Below are positions 37,446 to 49,131 of a DNA stretch of 64,000 nucleotides, piece after piece. The number at the start of each line of letters is the position of its first letter. Within the stretch, counting starts at the first letter, position 1. This stretch comes from Marchantia polymorpha subsp. ruderalis. Its lineage: Eukaryota; Streptophyta; Marchantiopsida; Marchantiales; Marchantiaceae. The stretch covers positions 6,946,501 to 7,010,500 of the forward strand of contig AP031353.1 in NCBI GenBank assembly GCA_037833965.1, in the 5' to 3' direction. The position numbers and the translations under genes are program-made. The notes under the pieces are model-generated. The model was not told the DNA's origin, ran no database searches, and saw only the letters and a program-made list of their open reading frames with translations.

Positions 37446-38482
37446 AGCTCTCTCATGTAATTATAGATCAATCCTAGTTTTACTAATTGGGAGAACACTA
37501 GATTTAGTTCACAAGATCAGAGTCAACTTCTATCAATAAATCATTTTACTCATGTCTTCAAACTTTATTCTTTGTAACAATATTATTACTGAGAACAAAA
37601 TTTTCAAAAAAATTGACATAGAGTCATATGCAGACTAGAGTGAACTAGGAGTAAAGCGTAGAGAAAGTAAGATAAGCTCAACTTCATATAAATATATCAA
37701 TATCACTAGTAAGATTTTGTGTTTTTTATGCAAAATATACATAATCTCTTTCTTCTCTATTATTTCTTTATTGATACAATCTAAATTTATTTAAATATAA
37801 AAAAAATAAAAATTAACTAAAAAATTAATATTGTAAAAACACAGTTAGAAAATTTATCTATTAATATAATTAAATTATAGTTATTGAAAAATACAATTCA
37901 AGAAGTAATTATTTGATTTCAAAATACAATGCAGTAAACAATATATATAATCATAAAATTATAAAATATATATTGATCTTTATATAATCATGAAAATAAT
38001 ATATTTATCAAGTTGAAAAATGATCACAAAAAGTTTAGTCAATGCTAATCATAAATAAAGCTGCTATGGACAACTATGAATGCTTGTAGATTCTTAATCT
38101 ATATCGTTACTTTGGTTTTGTAAAATAAGTTTTGATCATGTTTTATGTGCAACAATATCTAAAGTTTTGAACTTTATCATCATCATGCTCCCATCAAAAT
38201 TGATAAAAAAAAATAAGTCTGGCTTGTCTAAGCTCTTTCATGTATTTATAGATCAATACTTGTTTTACTAATTAGGAGAAAACTAAATTTAGTTCACAAG
38301 ATCAGAGTCAACTTCTATCAATAAATCAATTTTACTCATGTCTTCAAACTTTATTCTTTGTAACAATATTATTACTGAGAAAAAAATTTCGAAAAAATTG
38401 ACATAGAGTCATATGCAGACTAGAGTGAACTAGGAGTAAAGCGTAGCGAAAGTAAGATAAGCTCAACTTCATATAAAGATAT
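37446..38482. repeat. Direct-repeat pair, about 251 bp each (37446-37696 and 38231-38482)
   Basis: Both copies run from AGCTCTYTCATGTAWTTATA through TTTAGTTCACAAGATCAGAG and GACATAGAGTCATATGCAGA to AGCTCAACTTCATATAAA. They differ by roughly ten substitutions and small indels. They are separated by about 535 bases of AT-rich sequence with no coding potential. They could be LTRs of a tiny non-autonomous element or a local duplication. The ends do not show clean TG...CA and no primer-binding site follows the first copy. Confidence 0.85.
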
Positions 38483-39358
38483 TTTGTTATAACTCTTAAG
38501 TTTAAGTCATCTCTGTTCCAAAGTTTCACGTTATTCTAAGCACAAATAGAAAAGTTAAACATGTCATCATACAATTTTAAAGAAGTTTGTAACTTATTTA
38601 TAAATATATTTTAGACAATTTTTACAAATTGCAATGTTCAATTTTGGGATTGACGTCATTTTGCCTCTTAAATTATTTATGAATAGATTATTTCAAAATT
38701 TCTGGAAAGTAATCTTATTTAAATGAAAAAGTTGTATCTGTCATTTCATCTATTTATGGCAATATACAGTTTTTTATTTTATTGAATCCAAATCATATTT
38801 AGTGATAAATATGTTGAACTTAAAGTGATTAAAACTAATAAAATCAAAATGAGATCTTTAGAAATCAATATTAGCATTAGTAATTATAATAAGTATACAA
38901 ATTATGAACCAGATTATAATCTTATGTAGACTCTTTGATTTCTTGTGAATGTTATCAATGTGTATCAAAATCTTTCAAAGAGTAGTGAAAAAATATATTT
39001 AAGACAAAGAAAACTGCACATTAGCTTAAAGTTTAGCTTACTTGAATAAATCAATGTTCTTCTGAAGTTTGAATCATTAGATTTTAGAACTATTTTTTGG
39101 ACTTTTTATAGGTGTTGTGAGTTTTTTTTATCAAATATGATCATACAAAACTTATGAGTTTAGCTTGTCTTTGCAATAATTTATTTAATAAAATTAAATT
39201 GAATTAAAAGTTGATAATTTGATTTTGATCTAAATTGTTGAAGATAAAAAATCCAATAGATTTGAAAACCGAAATGTAATGTGTACAACTTTTCTTTCAA
39301 ATTTTTTCCTGTATAAAATATTATTGAAAAGACATTAAAAATGGTTAAATATTATACA

Positions 39359-39650
39359 TGTTAGAAATCAGCTAAGATCTTTTGATCACTCGGATTTATT
39401 AGTTTAGGATTTGGATAAATCCTAATAGTAGAACATAGTCAATATATAAGAGGAATAGGAAAAGATCTTAGTGACATTTGCAAAAAAAATTCTATGAAGC
39501 TTGAGATGTTTTCATGAACGTATTTGTGAAGGGTCAATTACGTATTTCTAATTAAGTGTATTTGCAATGTGTGAATGTCTTTTATTTTCATATGGAATTT
39601 TTAAACAATTGATAATAGAGTGTGACAATCAAATGCTTAGGTTTTTTGCA
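39359..39650 (+). repeat. Probable 5' LTR of a decayed copia element
   Basis: It begins TGTTAGAAATCAG and ends TTTTTTGCA. The following TATGGGAGCAAATT is a poor but positioned match to the copia primer-binding site TGGTATCAGAGC. Its inner part (TGCAATGTGTGAATG) matches the right-hand LTR (TGCGGTGTGTGAATG). Boundaries are approximate. Confidence 0.45.
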
Positions 39651-39984
39651 TATGGGAGCAAATTGTAACATTTTCACATGACAATTTGTCATTGTCAAAC
39701 TACATCCATGAGAACCTAAAAGTTTTATTAAGAACTAAAAATGTTCAGAGAGAGTTATGACTCGCACTATTATATTGTAGAAAGAAAAATTTTAAACAAA
39801 ACAAAAAAACTTTAACCCTAATACTAATTAGAATCAAGCCAACCAGATTTTAATTCAAACTTGAGTTAAATTTAACATGATTCATCCATTCTCTAAAATC
39901 ATGATATTGCTTTTATTTTACAATAAGTAAAAAACCTTGCTTTAGTAGAAAATTCCAACATTCTATCAATAAACTTGAATGAAA

Positions 39985-41400
39985 TCTTGCTATGGAGTGT
40001 GAGATGTAATTGCTAATGAATAACAAGATCTATAAACTAGTCAAGCTTCCAAGGAATTGAATGTTAAACGATAGCAAGTAGGGATATCATTTGATTAACA
40101 ATTTCTCAATCTTCAAAGCAAGATAGTGGATAGAGGTTTCACAAAAGAGAAAGATGTAGACTACATCAAAATCTTTTCACATGTAGCAAAATACAATTTT
40201 ACTTGTTTAATATTTGTTGCATATTTTCTCTTATCATGAATAAGATGTATGTAGTTGCTTCAAAGATTTTTATAAATCTTTGAAAGATTAAAACTTCATG
40301 AGACAATACTTTAACTTTGGAAATATAGATCAAGATAAGTTGATTTGTTGATTGCTGAAATTATTATATAGATTGAAGCAAGCTCCTCAAAATTGAAATG
40401 CAAAATTTGATGGATTAAGTAAAGCACAAACATTTGCACAAAATGTGTAAGATTCATATTTGTACATGAAGAAGTTGAATATTAATTTCGTCATTATATT
40501 AGTATTTTTCTACTTGTATGATATGCTAATTTTGACCATAAATCAATTCAAGATCAATGGGTGCAAAAATCATCTATAATTTGCATGTCAAACGAAAATT
40601 TTAGATATATTTAAAAGTATATTGAGTATGTATGTTCATAAAGAATTGATGAAAAATTGATTATAAACTTTGTAGAGGTATGGATTATTTTGGTAGTACA
40701 TTTCAAATTTTTTGAAACTGAATATCCAATACATATCATTGAAAAAAAGTAATATCATTAATCCTCAATGACAAAGTTGTGAGTAGCCTTATGTATTAAT
40801 GGTGTGCTCAAAATCTTATATTCTTTTAACTATGCACACGTTGAGCAAATACATGTCGAATCTAGGATGGATGCATTGAGAAGCTTTAAAAGGTATTTAT
40901 TTTACTTTAAGAATACTAAAGATTATCTATTTGTTTTATGATTTATTTGACAATGCAAAATTCTTGCTAATTTATGTAGATGCTAACTATAAATATGATT
41001 GAGACAAAACTAAATCTGCGACTGGATATGTCTTTGTAGGTGGTGGATGAATAGTTTGTATTATATTTTGTAGAATTGTTTGGTATTATCTACAACAAAT
41101 ATTGAATATGTAATGATACTACAAGCAACAAAATAAGCTATTTAATTGGATCAATTTATCACGAAAATGAATTTAAGTCTAAAGATTGTGAATCTTTATT
41201 GTGATAGTCAATTAATGTTACATCTTGTTACAAATCAAATGATTGACAACAAAGTGAAACACATTGATATCATATTTCGTTTTATCAAAAAAATAATTCT
41301 GCTAAAGAAAATCAACTAATCAAGATAAGAAATAAATTCAAATCATAGGATGATCAAAGTTGCAAAGTATTGGCAGACTTTGTGCTACTTTGCATATTTT
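39985..41400 (+). pseudogene. Decayed Ty1/copia pol fragment (reverse transcriptase to RNase H)
   Basis: Read across frames, the segment gives the copia order. RT start: RGFTKEKDVDY-like at about 40130. Then LKQAPQN (40380), DSYLYMKKLNINFVII (40450) and YLYDMLIL, a worn YVDDMLI, at about 40507. The RNase H part has YVDANYKYD, TKSATGYVFVGGG (about 40975-41050), LYCDSQ and NKVKHIDIIFRFIKK (about 41190-41290). Many stops interrupt it; at least two fall where family members have Trp (QN*N and D*D), as expected from TGG to TGA. Gag, protease and integrase are absent, so the element is internally deleted as well as mutated. It cannot be functional. Confidence 0.85.
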
Positions 41401-41606
41401 GCAACATTATAATAAGTAGATATTTTTTACAATTTTTTTTAACTTTGTGTATATTTTATACTTAATTTTGTTTTGACTAGAATTTAGTTCTAGTGAGTTC
41501 TAGTTTAGAGAGAGATGTCTTTTAGATTTATTTCTAAAACCTCCCGCAAAGTACTTATACAAGTTACAAAGTTTACAATCTCCACAACATGAGTTAAGAG
41601 AAAAAT

Positions 41607-41932
41607 TGTTAGAATATAATTCAAATTTTTTGATTAGTGAGATTAGCTAGGTTAGAATTCAGATTCACTAATTAGTTAATCTTTAAACTTCTAAGACCAT
41701 AGATACCTGTCACTCTATAATAAAGCTAGCAAAAGCATCTATAGCTTTTGCTAGTTCTCTTAGGTTTTTTTTCAAGTAAAATCTGAGATTTTTGCTAACT
41801 TAGTATGTAGTTGTCAATCACATATCTTCAATGTTGTTATGCATGTGCGGTGTGTGAATGACTCTTACTTGCTTATGAAAATTTGAAAGATTAGAATAAA
41901 GATTAAAACAAAATTTGAGTGAAAAATGGAAT
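41607..41932 (+). repeat. Probable 3' LTR of the decayed copia element
   Basis: It begins TGTTAGAATATAATTC after the purine-rich GAGTTAAGAGAAAAAT, a plausible polypurine tract. It contains GTGTGTGAATGACTCTTACT, similar to the left LTR. The right boundary is a guess from the left LTR length. The low LTR similarity implies great age. Confidence 0.45.
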
Positions 41933-42272
41933 GAAATTTGTACACTTTATATTTATACTATCATGTGATGCATTTTAAAAATTTAGACTATTTTAAGAGA
42001 TTAAAAAATGAAATTGCAAACGTTTTTTGATAGGATTTCAAGAATAAAAAGCTTAATTTTGTTGTGAAGGTTGGGATAGAAGATATGGTTGTTTACTAAA
42101 TGTCATGAAGTTTGCATGACGTAGATTCAAATCAGAATAGTTGAGTGAAGTATGATGAAAAACAAAATTTTTAAAAATTTTCTTTCAAGGATTTAAGGAG
42201 AAAAATTTTAATGATTAGCCAAAATTGCAGTGAATTAATATCTATGCATTGAATATTTTTCAATCTAGTACA

Positions 42273-42333
42273 TGTTGCTATTTCAGAAAGCTAGAGAATA
42301 TTTTTTATATCATAGTTTTCTGAAATAGCAACA
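42273..42333. repeat. Perfect 17-bp hairpin
   Basis: TGTTGCTATTTCAGAAA at 42273-42289 pairs exactly with TTTCTGAAATAGCAACA at 42317-42333 across a 27-base AT-rich loop. It resembles a small foldback element; no flanking target duplication was obvious. Confidence 0.8.
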
Positions 42334-42888
42334 AATAGCTCAAGTAATAGTTTTTCCATATATTTGTTGTGATACATTATTACATCATTACAAATAAATA
42401 GTAAGTAGTCATTTTTTGAGATTTTACAACAGTCTTGATATAATTATAAGATGAGATAGAGTTTTTTAAATGAATGATGGAAATAAATAAGAGAATGATG
42501 CAAGGACTATATTTAATGCAACCACAAGTTATTGGATTGGTAAAGAGGTATACTTTGAACATAATGAAGTGCTATAACAGAAAAAGTCAAGCAATTTTAT
42601 TTCATTTGACCACTTATGTTTGATTGACCTTCTCATGTCAACGCTTGTCTACATGGAAGAGATACAAAAACAAGTTATGGGTTGTGTTGAAGAATATTCC
42701 GAAACGAGAGAATGGATATAATCAGGACATTAATTGTCAAGCACTTACATTTCGTTTGACAAAAGTCAGGAAAACTTGAGCACTTATACTTTCAATTGCC
42801 CTAGGGATGTTAATCCTTGTCTTCATGCAGGAGCTAGAAGGACTAGGGTAACTTGGAAGATTCACAAGTACAGAGTTAAACCTCCAAA

Positions 42889-43610
42889 CAGTGTCACCTC
42901 TTATGAGTGACATACTCTCATTAGTGACGTAAAATCCCAGAACCATTAGTTTCTAACTTGTAAATCTGCTCAATAAGAACGGTACGTCACTATTCCCAAT
43001 AGTAACATGATACTATACAATAGTGACAGTTTCAAATGTAATTTCAGAGTAAAAATTCCTATCATTATCACAATACATAGTTATGAGACTAAAAAACTTT
43101 TGTAATAAGTATATTTAAAGGTATAACTCAACAATTCACACTTTCTGGATTCAAGTAAAGATTTAAGGTTTAAACTCTAAACCTATAATTTGCTACATAT
43201 ATTATCATTGATTGTTTCACTTAGATTTGTGTGTATTAATCTAAATTTAAATGTAATTATAATGTCCATGTTAACAATACAGATGTGCAAATGAAGGCCA
43301 TTTTGAAACCAAACAACACATTTATAGAAAGTCTTAGTATTGATGCCATGCACGATAAAAAAATCTTTTTTTTTTTTTTTTAATATGTAATTGACACCTC
43401 CCAATAGTGATATTTAACCCCAACATCAATGTATGTTACTTTAAGGAGGTTATATTAAAATTATGCACCTCCCAACAATGACATACAATTTTAACACCCC
43501 AATTTGTTACTATTAGGAGGTTATACGCACTCTTGTGAATGACACCTTGCAATAGTGACGTAAAACTTAAGTACCAACATATGTCACTATTGAGAGGTTT
43601 AACTTTGTAC
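42889..43610. mobile_element. Cluster of CACTA-like subterminal motifs
   Basis: About ten copies of AATAGTGAC or its reverse complement GTCACTATT, with small variations, lie at about 42891, 42905, 42921, 42986, 42997, 43019, 43403, 43475, 43506, 43551 and 43583. Several sit in the longer frame ACCTCCCAATAGTGAYAT, and ATGTCACTATTGAGAGGTTT appears inverted at 43581. Dense short motifs in both orientations are typical of the subterminal regions of plant CACTA (En/Spm) transposons. No transposase and no clear CACTA terminus were found, so it may be a non-autonomous or broken end. Confidence 0.45.
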
Positions 43611-43639
43611 AAGGAATTTCACGAGTCTTCATAATTAAC

Positions 43640-46600
43640 GGGGGCTCCAAATTTCCCGCAAAAGAGAAATTCTTAACCCTAAACTTTCCCTCTAAAGGAT
43701 ATTCATTATGTCATACTTTTTTTATCCAAAGTATTTAATAAGAGTAGCTCTAACACCTACAATAACAATAGGATGGAAGACCCCAAACATGAAACCAGGG
43801 GCTGGCCCAAATAGGATCACCTATGGTACAGGGTACTTGAGCAAGACAAGAACTATCTTGTGGGGACCAGATGAAGAGAGTGTGAAGAATTTTTTTTGTC
43901 GAAAAATCAACCATATATGCGCGATACGCGTTGAAGCGTGCACGTCTAGACATATCTATAACTCTTTGCGTGCGCAGTGAAAAGTTCATTATGGCGAATG
44001 GAGCCACGAGGAATAAAGATAAAGAAGGACGCTCGGACCTCCCTACAGATATGGCCAAAAGCAAAGTTTCAGTTCCAATTTCCTGATCTAAAAAGTATTA
44101 AATGCACCTCGAGATTTAGGATGGAAAGTTCCTGTTGCGTAAATCTGGATTTAAAGGAAGCCTAAACAGTTCTGTAGCTTGTTAGAGTTATACTCACGTG
44201 ATATCTGTCATTTAGAATATCTTCCATCCTATCTCGAAACTCTTGAAAAGGATAAGATTGCATTCTTTCTAAGTTGATTTCTGTCAATTATTACATCTTC
44301 CATTCTATCTCGAAACTCATGAAAAGGATAAGATTGGGATTTTTCTAAGATTATTTACCCCCACAAACCGGATCGGTTGGTTTGTTATCTATCTTACTTT
44401 CACGATGTATGAAGGATCCATGAGATGTATACAGAACAAACCAACCCATTCGCGAGATGCTACGGATTCTCAATTGTTGACTGAAATGACTTGTCTATGG
44501 TAAGATGAGACATGGTTCACAAATTTCTATTTTCTTTTCCTTTGTTTCAAATAAATGCCTACAGTTCGACACGACTATCCGCATATTGCAAATGGTCGTA
44601 AACACCTTCTAATGTTCCGCGACACATAACAATGTGAAAACAGTCTGAAAACACAATTATATCAAATCTCTTTCCATATTCACACCAACGATAAGAATGC
44701 AGTTCTCTTAGCTTACCAAACCAGACCTGGGCATCATCAAACAGCTCCCAAATAGCACACCACTCTCTTTGACAGGAAAAAGAATATATTGTATAAGTCA
44801 ATGGGATTCACACCGCTTTCTTATACTGAAAAAAAACTCCATATATAGCAATATTTAGATTTAAAACTGCAATGAGAAATTTTGAAAAGATGCCATTGAT
44901 GCCAAAAAAAACACCTTCACCTATCCTTGAATAGACCATTAAAGGGGTTTGGTTTCTAAAATACAGCACGGATGGAAGCCACCGTATATAAAGAACAATA
45001 AAATACCCGATGAAATTTAAACCTCTTCAACAGAGACTAAAATTATGTAAAATTATGACTTACAGATGGAACCGTATTGTATGCGGCACATCTGAGTATA
45101 AAAGGTGCTCGCACCAATGACGTGAGTCCTTGGATAGGGAACAATTTCACCTAGCACGTGATTAGCCGAGAAATGTTTTCAACCTGGTAAGAGGGGATAA
45201 ACCTTTGGGGAATGTAGACTACCACAACCTTACTGGTTTAGATCGTCACTGTACTTCAGATCTCATATTTTCAGAAAATATAGCTCCTTTGGCACAGCGC
45301 CTGGGAAAGAGCTGAAAGCAATGATTGTTAGCAAGCCCTACACGAAAATGTTAAACATCCTATGATAACATTCTCTCGATTTCACTGCCCTACAGCGAAG
45401 TCCAGTGATACCTTCGTCTAGCATCTGCATCACATTCACCTCCGTGATTCCTGCCCCATCGGAATTTAAACGCATCACAATCACAATCAGAACCTGAAAC
45501 TTTCCTGCTGGATTTACACATCACAACGTACTCGAGTCAAAAATAGAAAAAGGGATTTTTAATGATATGTCTTCGACTCGCACCTGTTGCTTCAAGTGCT
45601 TATGTCATAAAAGGCTGGAGCTTTTAAATTATCTGAAGACCAGACTAGGATGTAGTCCAAGCAGGAAAAGCGAAGGGAGGGGTAGGGAAGTCTCTAGATC
45701 TACCACTCTCTGTATAGGCCTAGTCTACTTAAACCTCTGGGTGTGGAAATATCATAAAAGCTATCAAAAGTGCATCGAGCAGAAAGGAACAATAAAGGCA
45801 CAACAAGAATGGAAGAAGATGAGAAAAAAAGTGTATGAAAAAGGGACCTCTTGTGCGAAGTTATAATTTTCATCTAGAATTTCAACATCGAGCAAATCTC
45901 CCACATTCTGGAGTGTATCGAAGTACAATGAACAGATTTCAAAACCATGACTCTTTTACCATCAGGACTTCCTTTATTGTGGCCGTTTGGATACTGACCC
46001 GGCTGTAGGGCCACCAAAAAGAAGCAAACTGACCCTTCCAGCATTTGCTGACCTTGGTTTTCTATTCTTGTGTATGGTTTCCATGCGTTCCCACCACGGC
46101 GCTACACATATATATTTAGTGTAAAAGGTAATTGACTCATCTGTGAGAGGAACCCTTGTTTTCTTCATTGTTATACCGGTGGGTTGGTCTATGACTAGCT
46201 TTGTCTTTGTCCCCATGCTCGTCCTATCTCATTCATTTATGTAGCCTCTGTCCATCTTCTTTCAAAGCAGTTTCGTAACAACTTCTTTCACGAAACTGGT
46301 ACACACTGTTTGAGCGAACGGCCAACCATAAGTCTACGGAATGACATCCACAAGCCATCACAAGCTTCCAAAAATGCAAATTGCATACGGATATGCATAG
46401 TTTTCAGACGCGACATTGGATTCAGAGTATGTACTTGTGATCAGGTGCACATCTAGATTGTCCGACTGTGTGTGGTCGGTTCGGTTTCCATTTCTGTTGA
46501 AGAATCCAGTGGGGAATGTCTACAGATCTCAGCACTCTCTGTTTCTCACATCACATTTGACTCTACGTGCACTTGGTTTGTGTCCTCTGGTACTTTACTT

Positions 46601-47940
46601 GGGGCCTTTTGAAAGTCAGACTCCAATTCTATGATTCGTTCACCGACAGTCTTGTGTTGTGGGCTCAGGTCAGAGTAGGATATGCTCTAGCTTCCGACGG
46701 TTGATAAAGCATCGGTAACCTTGAGTTCGAAGGAAAGTAGGTTGATTAGGACGAGGAGCAATGAGGCTGTTGAGATTACTGAGAAGTGGCAACTGGATCT
46801 GTAAACTTTCGCTACATTCTTGACGCTTCGTTGGTGGAGGAAAGCATTGGACATCGGGTGTAGCAGAAAACCTGTCTGAGGCTGGTGGACGTCCCTTGTG
46901 TATGGCATCGTTGCTATCACCTGTTCTTCTTACGACAGTCCCTTGGTTCCCATGTGATTGTAGCTTTCGATTTATTCTTGCTTTCAAAATGATGTATCGA
47001 AATTTGTGTAACAGGGACATAAATTATGAGAGGTAATCTGGCCCCATGTACAGATCTGCTGAAAGGTATGCTCTGAATACTCCCGAGGGAGTGGCCGGGA
47101 ACACAACGAAAAAGGAGAGAGTAACCTAGAAAAAGTATGGAAGGTCTGATCACAAGGATGAAAGCAATTGAGGTATGATTTGGTTAGACATGAATAGTCT
47201 CGTCATGTCATACCGCCAAAATGTACTTTAGAATGATCAACGCTTAATACATCAAGATTATTTAATTAAATTGTATAAAGAATAAATAAACATCCAGTAA
47301 TATCCATCATGTGACTCAATTGCTATCGTATAAGAAGCAATTTTCTCAAAAGTGATACAGTGTTCCATATTATGATAGGCTTTCGCAAATTTTGCACAGG
47401 GAGGATGGCTTGTCACTTCCTTTAAAAACTATGTCCTGAATAATCCCTGATGACATCAAGAGTATTCATACTTGTATCTTGAACCGGCAAGGAGTCATAT
47501 GGACCCAATTTCATTTAATGTTATAACACGGATTGAATTCTGAAGATGGAACTGTTATACTAAGCGAAGGCTAAATGTCGATGAAATAAGTAATAAGTAA
47601 TCAATGTCTGATCCAGCGAAGAACCACAAGGTTACAACCTTGCTGGACCAAGAGAATAAAGGAGCGAAGTAGTGCACGAAATAACCAAATTCACTTAAAC
47701 AGACAATAGAGATGAGAATAGAGAGACATGAAGGGAGTTGTTGTCGTGGCTACAACACATGGCTCTTTACCTCTTCATTTTTTACATACACAGAAATGCC
47801 CCCTGCCCTCATAAGTCACCTAGTTTTTCAGGGATGCGGAACAGAAAAATTCGAAGTTTTGCTCTGTCTTATAGAGGAATTGGGAATTAAACCGTACAGC
47901 TTGAAGCTGCACAATATGAGATATGATATAATCTGGCTAC
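43640..47940. other. Intergenic stretch with unsupported ORFs
   Basis: It holds a 76-bp tandem duplication at 44200-44351 and an isolated TATA-like TATAAAAG at 45097-45104 with no gene confirmed after it. The short frame MANGATRNKDKEGRSDLPTD at about 43992 has no context. Frames such as 45567-45866 (plus) and 46670-47020 (minus) show no recognisable domain. Confidence 0.5.
44200..44351. repeat. Two tandem copies of a 76-bp unit
   Basis: Copy 1 is 44200-44275 and copy 2 is 44276-44351. They share CTATCTCGAAACTC and TGAAAAGGATAAGATTG, with several substitutions. Confidence 0.8.
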
Positions 47941-48089
47941 TGTAGGTGTTGTTAGAGATAAAGGATCTCCATTTGTGAGCCACTTCGTTGTCCACAGACG
48001 TAAATTTGTGGGGGAACTGGCTGCAAAGGCAGCGTAAAACTGTGTACAAGCTCGCTGGTTGGCTCTGCTTCCCTTGGCAACTGACTACC

Positions 48090-48518
48090 ATGTCTGAAGA
48101 GGTAGGGCAGCTCATCATATATATCTCTTTGGTAAACACCTTTTGCAGACTTCTGAAATCAACACAGGAAGTTTGGAGACTTAGCTACACCCTTACGGAT
48201 CCCACATGCCCGTTCCTTGGGAAGGAACTGTCGTGTTCCGTTCCATGTGATAACTTCGTGTCGATTATATGGCACTATATTTACAAATTGACTCTCTCGA
48301 ATGCAAATAAAATGATGCTCTTTTTGTGTTCTACTTGCCGCCTGGACCCAAGCCTTGTCGTCGATGCAGACTCTCCTTCATTTGAGCACTCTCTCTTCAA
48401 CCTTCTCGATCTAGCAGATTGGACCAGTAAAGAGTTTATGGTTCCTGAGAGGACTGTGGATCACTCCTTGCTGCCTGCCTGGCACCCACCATTCGAACAA
48501 AGTTTCAAGATGCTGTAA
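48090..48518 (+). CDS. Hypothetical ORF, 142 aa
   Basis: The ATG (ACCATGT context) begins MSEEVGQLIIYISLV and the frame ends FEQSFKML. The frame is also open for 34 codons upstream without an ATG. The peptide mixes hydrophobic stretches with a Cys-containing middle (DPTCPFLGKELSCSVPCDN) and an acidic, Pro-rich end. I do not recognise it, and splice or promoter support is lacking. Confidence 0.22.
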   Translation: MSEEVGQLIIYISLVNTFCRLLKSTQEVWRLSYTLTDPTCPFLGKELSCSVPCDNFVSIIWHYIYKLTLSNANKMMLFLCSTCRLDPSLVVDADSPSFEHSLFNLLDLADWTSKEFMVPERTVDHSLLPAWHPPFEQSFKML

Positions 48519-48911
48519 ATATACGAAGGTTAAATCTAAAGGATTTAAATCTAACCTGATTAGGTGTGTTATATGCCACAATTCTAAATTGTGCGACCGT
48601 GGCCCTGCTGGGCTCACATGTATGTATATACACATGATTTGAGGCTCTGTATTCAGACAATTCAGATTCTAGTGCTCTGTATAAACTTTAGCCTGGCAGT
48701 CTGTAGACGACCCAACCAGCGAGCCTGTGAGGGACATATTTGAACGAGGAAATCTATACAAGCGCCAAACAACGGGTTGTGAGTTCATAAAACCGACAAG
48801 GTCACGAGATGAAAGAAGGTCATCTGATGAAGAATTATCAGAATAAATTAGTAGAAAGAGCCAGATTCTTAGCTAGAACGCCCCTACAAGCAGCCAGGAA
48901 TTGTTCGTGGG

Positions 48912-48937
48912 GTTCGCCACATGTTAATGTGGCGAAC
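48912..48937. repeat. Perfect 11-bp hairpin
   Basis: GTTCGCCACAT at 48912-48922, loop GTTA, then ATGTGGCGAAC at 48927-48937. It is intergenic. Confidence 0.8.
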
Positions 48938-49131
48938 AAGCGGTTGAGCCAAGACATTGTGGTGTGAGTTCGTTCAACTGGCAGGATGTCGCAAATTTAC
49001 TGAAGAAGGTTCCGACCGTGACGTTCCTGCAGAGCACCGAGAAGTCATGTGAGTAGGTACGCGGAGATTCGCAAGTGTGGACCCGTGCTTTGGCCTCAAA
49101 GGGAGTCGAGAGGCAAGAGAAAGAGAAACTG

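Larger units (their letters stand above)
34920..39358. other. Very AT-rich intergenic block, decayed repeats
   Basis: Composition falls sharply near 34.9 kb to long A/T runs with few open frames. A GC-richer islet at about 35395-35870 with a 20-bp hairpin interrupts it. A TA run lies at 37322-37348 and a 251-bp direct-repeat pair at 37446 and 38231. No protein fragment was recognised before 39.9 kb. Such blocks in plants are usually old, methylated transposon sequence. Confidence 0.6.
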
